Shown piece after piece: positions 22,958 through 33,381 of a stretch of DNA of 64,000 nt (position 1 is its first letter; each line of letters starts with the position of its first letter). The stretch lies in NCBI GenBank assembly GCA_015680685.1, contig MNCI01014147.1, positions 420,985-484,984 of the forward strand. Reading direction: 5' to 3'. Source of the stretch: Gnetum montanum (taxonomy: Eukaryota; Streptophyta; Gnetopsida; Gnetales; Gnetaceae). A program made the position numbers and the translations under genes. The notes below the pieces were generated by a model that was given only the letters and a program-made list of their open reading frames with translations, did no database searches and was not told where the DNA came from.

Positions 22958-24112
22958 GGCGTTTGTGTTAAAACATGAAGATGCAAATTGTTTGTTGAAA
23001 TTTTCATTGGTTACTGGTGTTTAGGTCTATGCTGTTTATTATTCTCTTATTTGGACAGATTTAAATACATTTCTACAAATATGTGAATGTTCATGATTTT
23101 ATACCTGCATGTTCATTTTATGTTGCTTATGAAAAACTATTGTGTAAACGATTTCAATGTACCCTGGTGAGTGTTAAATACACCAAATAAATATTGGTGT
23201 CCTTGTCTCATGGGGTGGAAGTATATATTAAATATTATTTATGTGTTTGGTTTATGTAGTTACATATTATTTTGAGCACTTAGCTTTTACTTACCTAAGG
23301 TTTTGGCTGTATGTAGGGGACCTAAACCCTCCCTTCTTGTGGTTGAGCTCATTGGTGTACTCACTTGGTTTGACCCCTTTGGATCAGACATACCTCCTTA
23401 TGACATGTATATTGGGCCTCATGTGATATGGTTCCTTCTTGGTGTTGGTGCATTTTTTTCATAAAGTTTTAGCGTAGTTATATGGTCTCATTTAAGTGAG
23501 CAGTTGGCCTATGATATGGTTGAAATAATGTTGTCTGGATCTACACAAGACATGCTTGCCTTCATTACTGACATAGACGAGGAAATTTTTACAGTTGAGG
23601 GAGGCCCTCTCGAGGGTCCTAAGTTTACTTGTCCCTTGACTCGCGTATGGGAATTGCCTACTTGTATCCATTATAACAGTAGCAACACACTTTTCCTAGC
23701 TTTCCGTGTTCACACGCTATTCTAGAACCCACCTGGGACAGTGTATAGAGTGGACAAGTATGCTCTTTTGTGCCTTGCTTAATTTTTGATTCTTTTAAAA
23801 TTATATTGTTGTCTATGCATAAATATTCTTTTCTATGCAAGCCTCTTTTTGATGAGAATGGGATGCATGATGATGACGGTGGGCTTGCCTTAGTGCACAT
23901 AGCATTGGAGGCATTCATGGTGGGCCCCATTCTTCATGCTATGGTACTAGACCAGACGAGAGTTGCTATTATTGACTACCATAGGCAATTTTTAAGGGCT
24001 TTTGAACGTTGTCAAGTTCATGGTTGGTTGCATGAGGATTGGTCTCCCAATGGGACAATTTTTCCTCAAAGAATTGATCCTACAACTAGTTTGCCTACGC
24101 CATTTACTGATG

Positions 24113-24237
24113 GTAAATGATCACATTCTAGACTCCATTTTCTCTTTGTTGCATCATCATGTACTATGTTTTTAACCTTTCACTCTATGTTTTTCCTACA
24201 ACGGCCATCTCTTCTGATGAAGTTACCATCATATCAG
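24113..24237 (+). other. intron of the T2 opposite-strand gene
   Basis: Donor GTAAAT after GATG and acceptor ATATCAG. Removal joins PTPFTDG to CTEATLFMKYG in frame. Confidence 0.6.
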
Positions 24238-25247
24238 GGTGTACTGAGGCGACGCTTTTTATGAAGTATGGAAAGACAAAAAAGTCACAACAATGGTTGC
24301 GGACAAAGGCCTCTGAGTTAATCATCAGCCATCTTACCTATGCGAGTTTGATGGACTTGTTTACTACTCTGACTCCTAATATTCCAGCTACTGAGATGAT
24401 TACCATTGTTGATTCTTTTAGCGATGATGCTTCTCATTTCACTACGTGGGTTCGAGGAGTGAAGGTGTCTTTCCACATGACTGCTGATTTCCTTTCCGAT
24501 CTCTTTGGCATGCCTATGGATGGTGCGAGAGTGGCAGTGGATAAAGTGACTAAAGAAAGCCAAATCATAAAGGAGCTTGAAGATTGGTTAGGTGTGTCGC
24601 GGGGTCCCAAAGGTTTTGCCATGCAAGATGATACTTGATCAATGGAGGTGAACTTCTTGTACCCTCTCTTTCGGGCATGGGCATTCCCTAAATCTCTTTC
24701 TCAAGGAAGAAACCTTGGGATTGAGTCTACACATATCATATGTGCAGTCCTAGAGAAAGGCATGCATTATAACTGGGCACAATTTCTTTGGTCTGGCTTT
24801 CATGGAGAGATTTTTAGATTCTGCTCAAACATCAATGCCAAATCCCGCTTCACATTTGCCTTCTTCGCGGGTTACCTACATAGGTTTGCTAAGTTTCTAG
24901 TAGTTTATGGTGATAACTGTTATATATTGAGGGATTATTCATAGCTGTCCCACCCATGGATTCACCATTTTTTAGCACCACTAGATCTCAGGACCCACTC
25001 GAAGGCATCAAAGAATTAGTGTTCGTTACTACTGGGGGTGCCGCTAGTCATTCCCATCATTCCTGTGATAGCTTGGGATTGGAACTGCCTATACTGCACA
25101 TGTCTGTTAAAGGGGCTGAATGTCTGATTTGTGAGACCATTGGGAGATCCAAGGTGAAGGTGAAGAGAAATGAATGCCCAAGGGTGCCTACCCCAGAGGT
25201 GAGACCACCAAGAGCGAAGAGGATCCGCTTTGTACTACCAGTGGAAG

Positions 25248-25362
25248 GTAAGTATTTTATTTTATTGTTATATATTTATTTTTTATTGTGTTTTAGTTTA
25301 TATGTTTATTAAATGTACGTATATGCTATGTCATACTAACACTAGGATTCTGGTGTTATCAG
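25248..25362 (+). other. intron of the T2 opposite-strand gene (best supported)
   Basis: Donor AAG|GTAAGT, perfect plant branch-point word TACTAAC at 25334-25340 and acceptor GTTATCAG 22 bp further. It is 115 bp and T-rich. The split codon GAG is restored and the frame stays open on both sides. Confidence 0.8.
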
Positions 25363-25641
25363 AGGAAAGTCCCGAGAGGGAGAGAGAAGCCTTAGCCTCG
25401 ATGGTTGAACCTGAAGTGGTTGTCATAGGACCAGTGGAAGAAGCAAAAGAGAGGGAAGAAGCTATCGAGAAACTTCCTATCTCGCAGGAAGAAGATGTAA
25501 CAACCATCATGGGGATGAAACTTGTAGAGGCTTTGGATGCACTTAAGCATTCAAGCGATGAGAGGGGTGTCTTCGATGGTTTCTTTGATCGATTTTTGCA
25601 ACTTGGTGATCCACCCAAGCTGACCAGCAAAGGGCTTTTTG

Positions 25642-25721
25642 GTATGTTCCTTTTACCTCGATCCACATTTTATGTCTTTTAACCCTTATGTCTTGCTATT
25701 GATTATCTTGATTATTCTTAG
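25642..25721 (+). other. intron of the T2 opposite-strand gene
   Basis: Donor TTTTTG|GTATGT and acceptor TTATTCTTAG, 80 bp. Phase is kept. It matches T1 intron 611-754 in position. Confidence 0.75.
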
Positions 25722-25935
25722 CACCAGAGGTAGATGCTGAGGTCTCTGAGGCACATACATCATGGGTAGAGGTGTCAGGATCATAGGCCCCGATGGAGGT
25801 GACCTCCCATGCTTGTCCCACATCCACTGACTAGCTAAGGCCATGGCCTAAGATGCCTAGTAAAATGGACTTTGTCACGAGCATCGTTAATGATGTGGTC
25901 ACTCACCTACAACAAGCTCATCCAGAACTAGATAG

Positions 25936-26020
25936 GTGTTTGTTATATATTATGCTAAGTGTATGGGCTTATTGTGTTTCTTTGTGTTCATTGTTAATTA
26001 TAGCTGATTCATGTGTGCAG
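25936..26020 (+). other. intron of the T2 opposite-strand gene
   Basis: Donor GATAG|GTGTTT and acceptor ATGTGTGCAG, 85 bp. The frame passes from HPELD to the coiled-coil exon unbroken. It matches T1 intron 896-1009. Confidence 0.75.
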
Positions 26021-26813
26021 TACTTATACATGTAGGCGTCAAGCTTCAATGGGATCCTCTGAGGCTACTCATATTGATGTCCTCCTTGAATTACCAGGGA
26101 ATATTAAACAAGTCCCTAGAAAGGCTTACGATGTAGTTTTTGGTTGCGTTGTACAAAACGCTAAGTCACTCTAGACTTGTAGGCATTTAGTTGAGTACCT
26201 ATGGGACAAGGTGCACTCATTGAAGGAAGCATTGGAAAAGGAGAGAGAGGAAAAGAGGGATCTTCAATTCTGTTATGAATTTGCTATTGCTAGGCTGTCT
26301 GGTGATAGTACTTAGCACACGTCTGAGATCACCTATGCGTGTTACTGGACAGTTTTGAATGGCAAAGTACATGCGATATGGGATTTAGCCAAACAAAGGG
26401 AACATATGGATTTGTTGAACAGGAAATGTTATGATTGGAAATCCTTTGCTGCTAAAGTATGTAAGTGGGGTCAAGATCAAAAGGATCACAAGCACCAGTA
26501 CAAGAAGTGGTTAAAGGAGGAATCAGTTGAACATCATCGAATGGAAATGTTCACTGATGGACTAGGCTTGCATCCTACTTATGATAGGCTCGTCGAGTGC
26601 ACTGAGGTGGAGGGATCTCCCAAGAAAACCATTACCACCACTTCCGAGGAGGCTTCAAAAAGCATGTTCTCTCTTGAGCGCCCTACTTGGACCTTAGTGG
26701 ACAAGGGTAAAACCTTGGCTGGTATTGATGTTCGCCTAGAGGAGGATTGGGCAAATGTGCCCGAGGAGGAGATTCTACCATGTTTGGAGGCTAGCCTAAG
26801 GCCCTCCTTGCTT

Positions 26814-26953
26814 GTGAGTGTTTTATTATGGTGCTTACTTTTGTATGGTTTTATTGTTTTTATTGTTAGTGTTACTATTTTTCTTGGTTTTGTATTCATG
26901 ATTTACTTTATTTATCTTAACCATTTTTTGTTTTTGTTTTTGTTTTGTTATAG
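26814..26953 (+). other. last intron of the T2 opposite-strand gene
   Basis: Donor CTT|GTGAGT and T-rich acceptor TTTTGTTATAG, 140 bp. It joins in phase to a 22-codon exon GHVNDGAGPSG... ending at TAG 27022. It matches T1 intron 1816-1904. Confidence 0.75.
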
Positions 26954-27022
26954 GGACATGTTAATGATGGAGCTGGCCCCAGTGGAGCGAGAGCAGATGA
27001 TGAGGAGGATTTTGGGGACTAG

Positions 27023-27745
27023 CCCCCTTCTAGTACTAATGCATGAGCTTACTATTAATCTAGCTTTAGCTATTAAATGTTTCGGAATTTTAGATGTTTA
27101 ATGAAAATATATGATGGACAGATGTAATGATATGGATCTAATCATGGCATAATGTGTTGGAATTCTATTACCATATTGACGTTCAATATTTTTTTATTTT
27201 TATATGTTTTCTCTTTTTATTTTTTTCATTTTTTTCTTGTTTTCTCAAGTATTATCATGAACATATGCATGTAGCTGAATGTAAAATGAGAGAATAAAAT
27301 GTAAATCAAATATTTGTAAAAAAAGGAAAGTAATGAGAAGGCATGAATCAAAATTGCAACTTGTAGGATGTAAATGAAAATTTAACGTAACGTAATGAGA
27401 GTTTGTGTCTAACATGCTGAGCTCTAGTTTAAAGCCATTTTAGGCCGTGTACATCAGTTTAAAGTCATGATGGATTGTCACATCTGCTTTAAAGAAAGAA
27501 GGATCACCAGTTTTAGGCCATAGTGGGTCGAAAGCAATAACAGTTTTAGGAAGCTTTAAAAGGAACCAACCATTTCTGACCATGGCTAGTTTAATGTCAT
27601 TGTGGACGTTTGCTAGCAGTTTAATGTTGTACTAGACAGGTGGTAGTTTAATGTCATTTTGGACGGTTGGTAGTTTAACGTCATTCTAGATGGTTGGTAG
27701 TTTAACGTCATTCCAGACAGTTGTTAGTTCACCCTAATTATTGAG
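27023..27745. repeat. T2 spacer with dispersed AGTTTAA...CATTNTGGAC repeats
   Basis: No coding was found. The first 350 bp are T- and A-rich. From 27420 to 27740 there are nine or so copies of a 28-45 bp unit such as GGTAGTTTAATGTCATTTTG, the same family as at 17290-17600 and 2285-2540. Confidence 0.6.
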
Positions 27746-28432
27746 TTACTTTTTAATCCTTCGTAGTTTGACGTGAGGGGTAGGGCATGTAGGTACGATG
27801 TTATACTCACCTTCCCCTCCACTGGTGATGTCAAAGGGTAATTCCAACTGAGAGACATTAGTGGGAATGGCTCCTATGTTTGTGTTGTCTGATGCTTTGT
27901 CAGTTTTAGTAGGATCATGAGTTAAAGGCTGGTTCATGTCTTGAAGTATGCTCATGGTTCCTTGTTTAGGCTCAGAGAACTCAACTTCTAACCCTTGATC
28001 CATTCACGAGTATGAGGAAGTGAGATATGTTATCGTATCCCCATGTATGATGTTTTCACCACCCTCATAAGGTAGGTGGATCTCTTGATGGATTGGTGAG
28101 GATACGACTCTAAGTTGAGCTAGCCAAGAACATCCTAGAATCAGATTGAACCTTAACATTTCATCAACCACTACGAATTTAGCTGATGTGGGGAATTGGT
28201 CCCTTGCTATGAAATCTAAGATAACCATGCCTTTTACCATGACACGGGAACCACTGAAGGATTTTAAGAAAGAAGTTGTTGTGGGCTGTATTTTCTCTGT
28301 AAGTCCTAGTTTTTCGATGATAGGAAAAGGTATCATGTTTGTTGCTGCACCATCATTGACATGCACCCTACGTATCTTGAAATGGTTGACTTGTATTGTT
28401 ATGAACATAGGGGCTGTAGTAACCTCTCCCAT
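27746..28432 (-). pseudogene. T2 aspartic protease and C-terminal tail
   Basis: On the minus strand the retroviral-type protease reads FITIQVNHFKIRRVHV, then NDGAATNMIP at the active-site loop, EKLGLTEK, a flap-like segment, LILGCSWL and SPIHQEIHLP. T1 has VDDGATTNVI at the loop, so the first catalytic Asp is Asn here. One TGA (28006-28004) separates a tail of 85 codons in the same frame, which ends LRRIKK at the candidate splice donor. Confidence 0.82.
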
Positions 28433-31323
28433 TTTCTCATCTCACTTAATTTCATTAGCACAAAACTCTAGGGATGTGGGCCTTGATTCTTGAGGTTGTG
28501 GGGATAGTACTACATAAATGGATGACTCATATGTGGGAAGGTCCTCACTAACAGGAATCGAAGTCAACATATGCACAAGAGCTTCCCGATGTACCATTGA
28601 AGTCATTACTAGATCATACAGGCTTAAGGAAGTATTCTTTTGTTTCAAAGCCTACGTGACTTGAGTCAATGCACTCGTTAGATCCTTATCATTTGGGGCA
28701 CTCTTGTCTGTGGAAACTTGGTCCATTTGACCTAGCATTCGTGTATCTCATGGAGGAATTTTTGTGTTGGTAACTGGGGATTTTGAGTTTGGGACCTTGT
28801 GAGTGCTGGTATTCTTGTTTTGATGACTTGTGCTAGGCTCACCGGTGGATGGAACCATAGGAATAGCATTTAGCAGTATGGGCTTTGGCGGTCCTAATTT
28901 ATGCTCATGATGTTCCTTTTCTAGGCACTCTCTTGTGAGCTTGTCAGCAAGGTGCTCTTGTAAGGGTCACAGGGAAACTATATAGGGTTGCATGTTAGGG
29001 TGTTTTGGCACCTAGATCACGAAGGAAGTGGGTTGGGTTTCTAATGGTGTGGTTGCTACTCTGATGGAAGGAGGTATGCGATTGAAAAACGGTTTTTGTG
29101 GTGCGGGGAACGCTTGTATGATGAAAGGAGTTTGAGGAGATGTTGAGGTAGGTGTATTTTTAGAAGGCCTGCAAATCACAAAAGGTTTTTGCGGGACATC
29201 TTGTTCATTCTCCACATGGATAGTGTTAATCACATATGGTGCATCATTAGTATTGAGAGGATCTTTGTAGACTCCCATGGGTTGGTTTTGGGGCCTTACT
29301 AGGTTTGCCTCGTCAAATAATATTTCACCCCTATCAATCATGCACTGTATATCCTATTTTAAGGTGAAGCAGTAGTCAATTCCGTGCCCACACCGTTGGT
29401 GATATTCGCAAAACTTGTCCAACCTAAAGCCTCTTGGAATGGGGGGCTCATTAGCTGTTGCTAAAGCTAGGTTCTTAGCCAACTCACAGAATCGATCATG
29501 TTTTTGGAATGCCGTAGGAGACATTTGTTTATGTTTGATTAACTTGACCCTTAGAAGTTGATCTAAAAATTGTGAAGGCTTCATAGGCAAGGGTGNGTAG
29601 AAGTTGATCTAAAAATTGTGAAGGCTTCATAGGCAAGGGTGAATATTGGGTGGGATCCTTTCATTTGAATGTATGAGTGTGACCCAAGTTGGTGTTTTTA
29701 TTTGAGGAAGATTCAGGTGTAGGCATAGGTGTGGTTCTTTCACGACTGGTTAGAGCAGTGGGTTATTTTCCTTTCTATCCTGGATTATTAGGTTGGGTTT
29801 TCTCTATCACTACCACTACCATCATTTTGGATTTATCCTTATATTTCCTTGTATGTTGGCTCATAAAGGTTGAGTAAGCTGGGTTGTTACTTGTTTGTGT
29901 TGCCTCTTCTATGTTCTTAATTTGCATGAATGCTTCGCTCAGAGTACGGGCACTCAAATAATAAAGTTTCAATTTAATAAAGTCATTCACAACAACCTTA
30001 AGGATGGTAAGCAGGTATGTTTTAGGGATGGGCTCATGAAGTTCATTCAGGGCTGCACTCCACCTTTGGATAAATTTTTGTACTGGCTCTAATGACACAT
30101 GTTTAATCTGAATCAAGCTATCCAGTGTGGCTTTAGTCTTTAGATTATATTTGAAATGAGTAACAAACTGATGTAACAAATCTTCTAGAGAGGATATGGA
30201 GTTACGGGGTAAAGCTTGGTACCAGTCTAAGGCTTTTTCCATTAAGGACATAGCAAATACATGTAGAATTACATGGGGCTAGGCCTAAAGCAATAGAAAT
30301 TCTAGTTGAAATGTTACTAGATGGGCGTTTGGATCTCCCTCTCCATTATACTTGGTTAGCTAGAGTAATGAGATTCCCTTTGGTAAGGTTAACGATGGAA
30401 CTGAAGGGTTGATTGGATCATCTTGGTAGAAGTCCAGCACCTTGACTTCCTNAGTAAGTAGGTTGGTGTTGCTAAATAGCTGGTGAAATCCACTACCTAG
30501 CCATAGGTTGTGAGGTGACACACTGAACGTGTTGGGCTGAAGTAATTAGAGGTGCTCCATGGGTTTGCACTTGTGGTATGTAATAGGTGGACTTGGAAGC
30601 TGATATAACTGATGGCATTCCAATTACTTGAGGTCAGAAGATTGATCCTGCATTAGTTTAAGGGGGTTTTTAGGACTGCACTTGCAGATGTATGGTGGAA
30701 GTGGACATATCAAATTGAATGTTGGACATGGAGAAGGTGGGAATGGAAGCGGGTACTTCTTGTTGAGAAACTAGTGCTCGAGTGTTTGCAGATGAAGGAG
30801 GAAGCATAGTTTCTTCCAGGAAAGGTTGGAATAATGAATTTGTATGGGCATGAGGACTGATGGTATGGTATGAATCCCCATGCTTAGATTGGGCTGTAAA
30901 ATCATCTTCCTCATCTCCACTTTGAGGCTCTATCGGAGGTGGTTGTAAGGCTTGACTTGTTGCCATGAGAAGTTGAGATATAAGTCAATGATGGTGTTTG
31001 GAAAGGGGGATTATACCAAATGTTGAGGAAGTGAACTCATGACCTCCTTTGTAAATGAGCTCATAGTTTTGCTTTGCTTCTCTTTCTATGTGATCGATAG
31101 GCAGGTTGGCTTGAATCTTCACACAGATAAAGTTATATTCTTCTGGTGTGAGAATTGCATAAGTAGGGTCTTTGCCCTGTAGCCTAAGTGATTGGAAAAT
31201 TGGACCTTTAGGGTTTATCTGTTCAATAACAGTTATGGGTTCCATCGTAGTCATCGGGTTCGAGGTATCAACCCCAATGTTAGAGATCGGTAGTATCGCG
31301 GTGTTGATCTATGAAGATTCCAT
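28433..31323 (-). pseudogene. T2 gag
   Basis: ATG at 31323 follows the leader satellite. Blocks on the minus strand: N-terminal QSLRLQGKDPTYAILTPEEY and NFICVKIQANL (31254-30985); a Ser/Pro-rich segment (30966-30670); the capsid domain at 30251-29890 (ALDWYQALPRNSISSLEDLL, FIQRWSAALNELHEP, LSARTLSEAFMQIKNIEEA); a zinc-knuckle-like CEYHQRCGHGIDYC at 29410-29370; MIDRGEILFDEA; and a C-terminal helix QKNTSLSLYDLV before protease. Stops, a frameshift near 30.3 kb and an assembly join at 29596 break it. T1 gag matches throughout. Confidence 0.82.
29552..29641. other. assembly join: 44 bp repeated on both sides of a single N
   Basis: The 44 bases at 29552-29595 (TAGAAGTTGATCTAAAAATT...) are repeated exactly at 29598-29641 with N at 29596. 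This looks like two reads or contigs with an unmerged overlap, not a real duplication. Confidence 0.75.
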
Positions 31324-31600
31324 GGTGAGCGTGAGTAAAGTGGGCTGGATAAGCTAAGCGTGCATAAGCTAGCTAGTCAAACTAGTGTGTGTAAGCTGGC
31401 TTGGCAAGCTGGCATGTGTAAACTAGATGTGTGTAAGCTGGGTTTAGTGTGAGTAAATTGGCTTGTCAAGCTGGAATGTGTAAGCTAGCTTGTCAAGCTG
31501 GTGTGTGTAAACTAGACGTGTGTAAGCTGGGTTTAGCGTGAGTAAGTCAAGCTAGGCATGTGTAAGCTAGCTTGACAAGTTGAGCATTAGTTTTAGCACT
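31324..31600. repeat. T2 leader satellite (GTGTGTAAGCTGGCTTGTCAAGCTG units)
   Basis: Ten or so irregular copies of 20-27 bp units mixing GTGTGTAAGCTGG and GGCTTGTCAAGCTG. It lies between the gag start and the primer site. No gene lies between 31324 and the LTR. Confidence 0.75.
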
Positions 31601-31663
31601 TGGTCTATGTAGCATTTGAACAGGTAGTGTGATCAACGTTTTGATAGATGGTAAACAAGTTTA

Positions 31664-31682
31664 GGCCCTCCTTCTAGTGCCA
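31664..31682 (-). other. T2 primer-binding site
   Basis: The minus strand reads TGGCACTAGAAGGAGGGCC six bases inside the 5' LTR. The TGG start pairs with a tRNA CCA end. The tRNA is not identified. Confidence 0.72.
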
Positions 31683-31688
31683 ATTTAC

Positions 31689-33376
31689 TGTACTGACCAA
31701 AATCGTTGACGTGAGGTTGGAAGGAAAAACACATGCCGAAAGATTATTGGAGAGACACAACTGACCTTGCCTTCACCTGAAGGTAAGTTGGAAAAAGGAA
31801 ATGAAGGTAGAGTGCCTTGGATGATTTGCACGCAAATCAACCAAGGAGTTCCCTGAGCATAAGCTATGGCTAGCATTGGGGTTATCGTAACTAATGACGT
31901 ACGAAATGTAAATGGTGATGCACAAAATGCAAACAAAGCATATACCAAACTGTATCGTAAATGAAGCATAAATAGAGAAAAAAATATAAATGGAAGGAAA
32001 AAATGAATTGTATTGTATTGGTTAGAATGAATGTGCACTGGTCAAAGCGTAGCTGTGCGTGTGGATGACAAGTCAAGCGCTAAGCGCCAGGGTGATATGC
32101 TTATAGGTGCTTGGATGCAAGAGCCAAATGTGCCTAAGCGTCCAAAAGTTGTTGGTCAGTGTTTCCTAAGCTGTCACCCTTTAAAATTGCCAACCCCGTT
32201 TATGTGAATGGATGGGGTATTTATAAGGTTTGGCTAGGCTTGGGTGCGGAATTCATAAATGGAATCAATAGCTGAGAAATAAGAGGAAAACGGATCATGT
32301 GACACGTGTTTGATGGATAGCTGTGTGTGAGTTGGATGCACGTAGGCAAGCTAGGTTCTTGACCAGGTGCATTGTATCTTACAACGTGTGTTAGCTTACA
32401 CAAGCTAGCTTATGCCCATAGAAGCAAATACAATTTGGAGCGTAAGAGCTTGACAAGCTTACAATTGATGAAAATTTACAAAAATGATAGTGTACAAGAA
32501 GAGAAATTGACTTTGCTTCGCTTGGAACTTCTTGACATGGATTAACTATTGTAGGGTGCTGATGTGAGTGGTTCTATGGATGTTTGAGGCATTTCTATCT
32601 CACAATAGCTCCTAGCATGAGTTGATTTTATCTTGGTGTGTCCTCAACGTGTGTTTGGCATGCTTTTGACTGAGCGTGACCAGTACTCATGCTGCTAGCA
32701 TGACCTCAGCGTGACATCAGCATGAGTGAGCTGAAAATGATACATTTCACATAAATTTTTGATCTTTGAAGCTTGTTTCTTGAATGTAATAATTTCTTGA
32801 CTATGGTTGACCCTGAGAGTGATATGCTAGTCAAAACTTGAGGTTGGATGTGCCTTGTTTTAAACCACTTTTGGTAGCTCACTTTGGACTCACGCTGCCA
32901 GCGTGAGCTACAAAAACTTGCAATTTTGGATCTGAAATCTGGAATTCTAGAGGCTGGGACTTGAAGTTGTCAAGAATGAACCTTGAGAATGACTTACACC
33001 TTCAAAGTTAGACTATTTTGACTTGATTTTGAGGCTCTCAAAGTTGGTCACGCTGGACTCACGCTGACAGCATGACCTCAACATGACCATCAGCATGAGT
33101 GAGAAAATGTATATAATTTGTCTCAAAATTTGAACTCTCAAATGCTAAAACCTAGAGTGGATAGCAGTGACCCTTGAGGATGGCTTGCATGCTCAGATTG
33201 GACCATCTTTAACTTGATTTTGAAGTCGTTGGAGTTGCTCACATTGAGGGTAAGCTAGCTTGATAGGCTGAGCATGAGTTACATGCCTTAGTCAAATTTT
33301 TTTTGCCTCTTGAATGCTCAAAAGGGTATGAGTTATTCTCGTTTCAAAGTGTTAGGCTGAAATTAGTGGTGTTTCA
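31689..33376 (-). repeat. T2 5' LTR
   Basis: 1688 bp, direct repeat of 14520-16195. Plus-strand ends are TGTACTGACC and GTGGTGTTTCA, followed by the target copy ACTGG. Confidence 0.93.
32218..32225 (-). promoter_or_regulatory. TATA box of the T2 5' LTR
   Basis: TATAAATA on the minus strand, about 1.15 kb into the LTR and kept in both LTRs. Confidence 0.6.
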
Positions 33377-33381
33377 ACTGG
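33377..33381. other. right target-site duplication of T2 (ACTGG)
   Basis: Exact copy of 14515-14519. The A2 gag frame resumes at the next base. Confidence 0.9.

Larger units (their letters stand above)
23318..27022 (+). pseudogene. T2 opposite-strand multi-exon gene of unknown function
   Basis: It lies between protease and RT on the strand opposite gag-pol. Frames join across at least five introns with GT-AG ends (24113, 25248, 25642, 25936 and 26814), four of them checked to keep phase from the sequence. The spliced frame of about 1000 codons has: an N-terminal part (VIWFLLGVGAFFS, HLSEQLAYDMV); a middle fold with TWVRGVKVSFHMTADFLSDL and NWAQFLWSGF...FTFAFFAGYLHRFAKFL, which recalls the domain of 'putative plant transposon protein' families; an acidic coiled region (ESPEREREALASMVEPE); a second coiled coil (KEALEKEREEKRDL); RPTWTLVDKGKTLAGIDV; and a short acidic end at TAG 27020-27022. 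About seven stops and one frameshift near 24.93 kb make it a pseudogene. Its 5' end is not resolved. Confidence 0.7.
21088..27749 (-). other. candidate sense-strand intron between T2 protease and RT
   Basis: On the minus strand a GTAACT donor (27749) follows ...CGAAGGATTAAAAA, and an AG (21089-21088) in TTTAAATTGGTAG precedes GAGCAAGCACATGG. Joining them completes a Lys codon and carries the protease tail frame straight into the RT frame. Ogre elements of the same lineage are known to remove an intron between protease and RT. No strong branch point was seen, and a single GT/AG pair in frame can occur by chance, so this is a hypothesis. Confidence 0.4.
14520..33376 (-). mobile_element. T2: complete Tat-lineage Ty3/gypsy element, 18.9 kb, with an opposite-strand gene
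   Basis: The LTRs (14520-16195 and 31689-33376) are long direct repeats with TG...CA ends and an exact 5 bp target duplication ACTGG. On the minus strand the order is 5' LTR, primer site, satellite-rich leader, gag, protease, 6.7 kb spacer, RT, RNase H, second archaeal-type RNase H, integrase, spacer, purine tract, 3' LTR. The double RNase H is the known mark of the Tat lineage (Ogre, Retand, RIRE2 and others). On the plus strand the 6.7 kb spacer holds a spliced gene (23318-27022). Roughly one base in seven differs between the LTRs in the first 180 bp by eye, so the insertion is old. Confidence 0.95.

Noticed and set aside
23758-23841. First candidate intron of the T2 opposite-strand gene (GTATGC...TATGCAAG)
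   Set aside because: The sites look plausible but joining them does not keep the frame, so it is not listed as supported.
28146-28493. Plus-strand frame of 115 codons
   Set aside because: Antisense shadow of the T2 protease.
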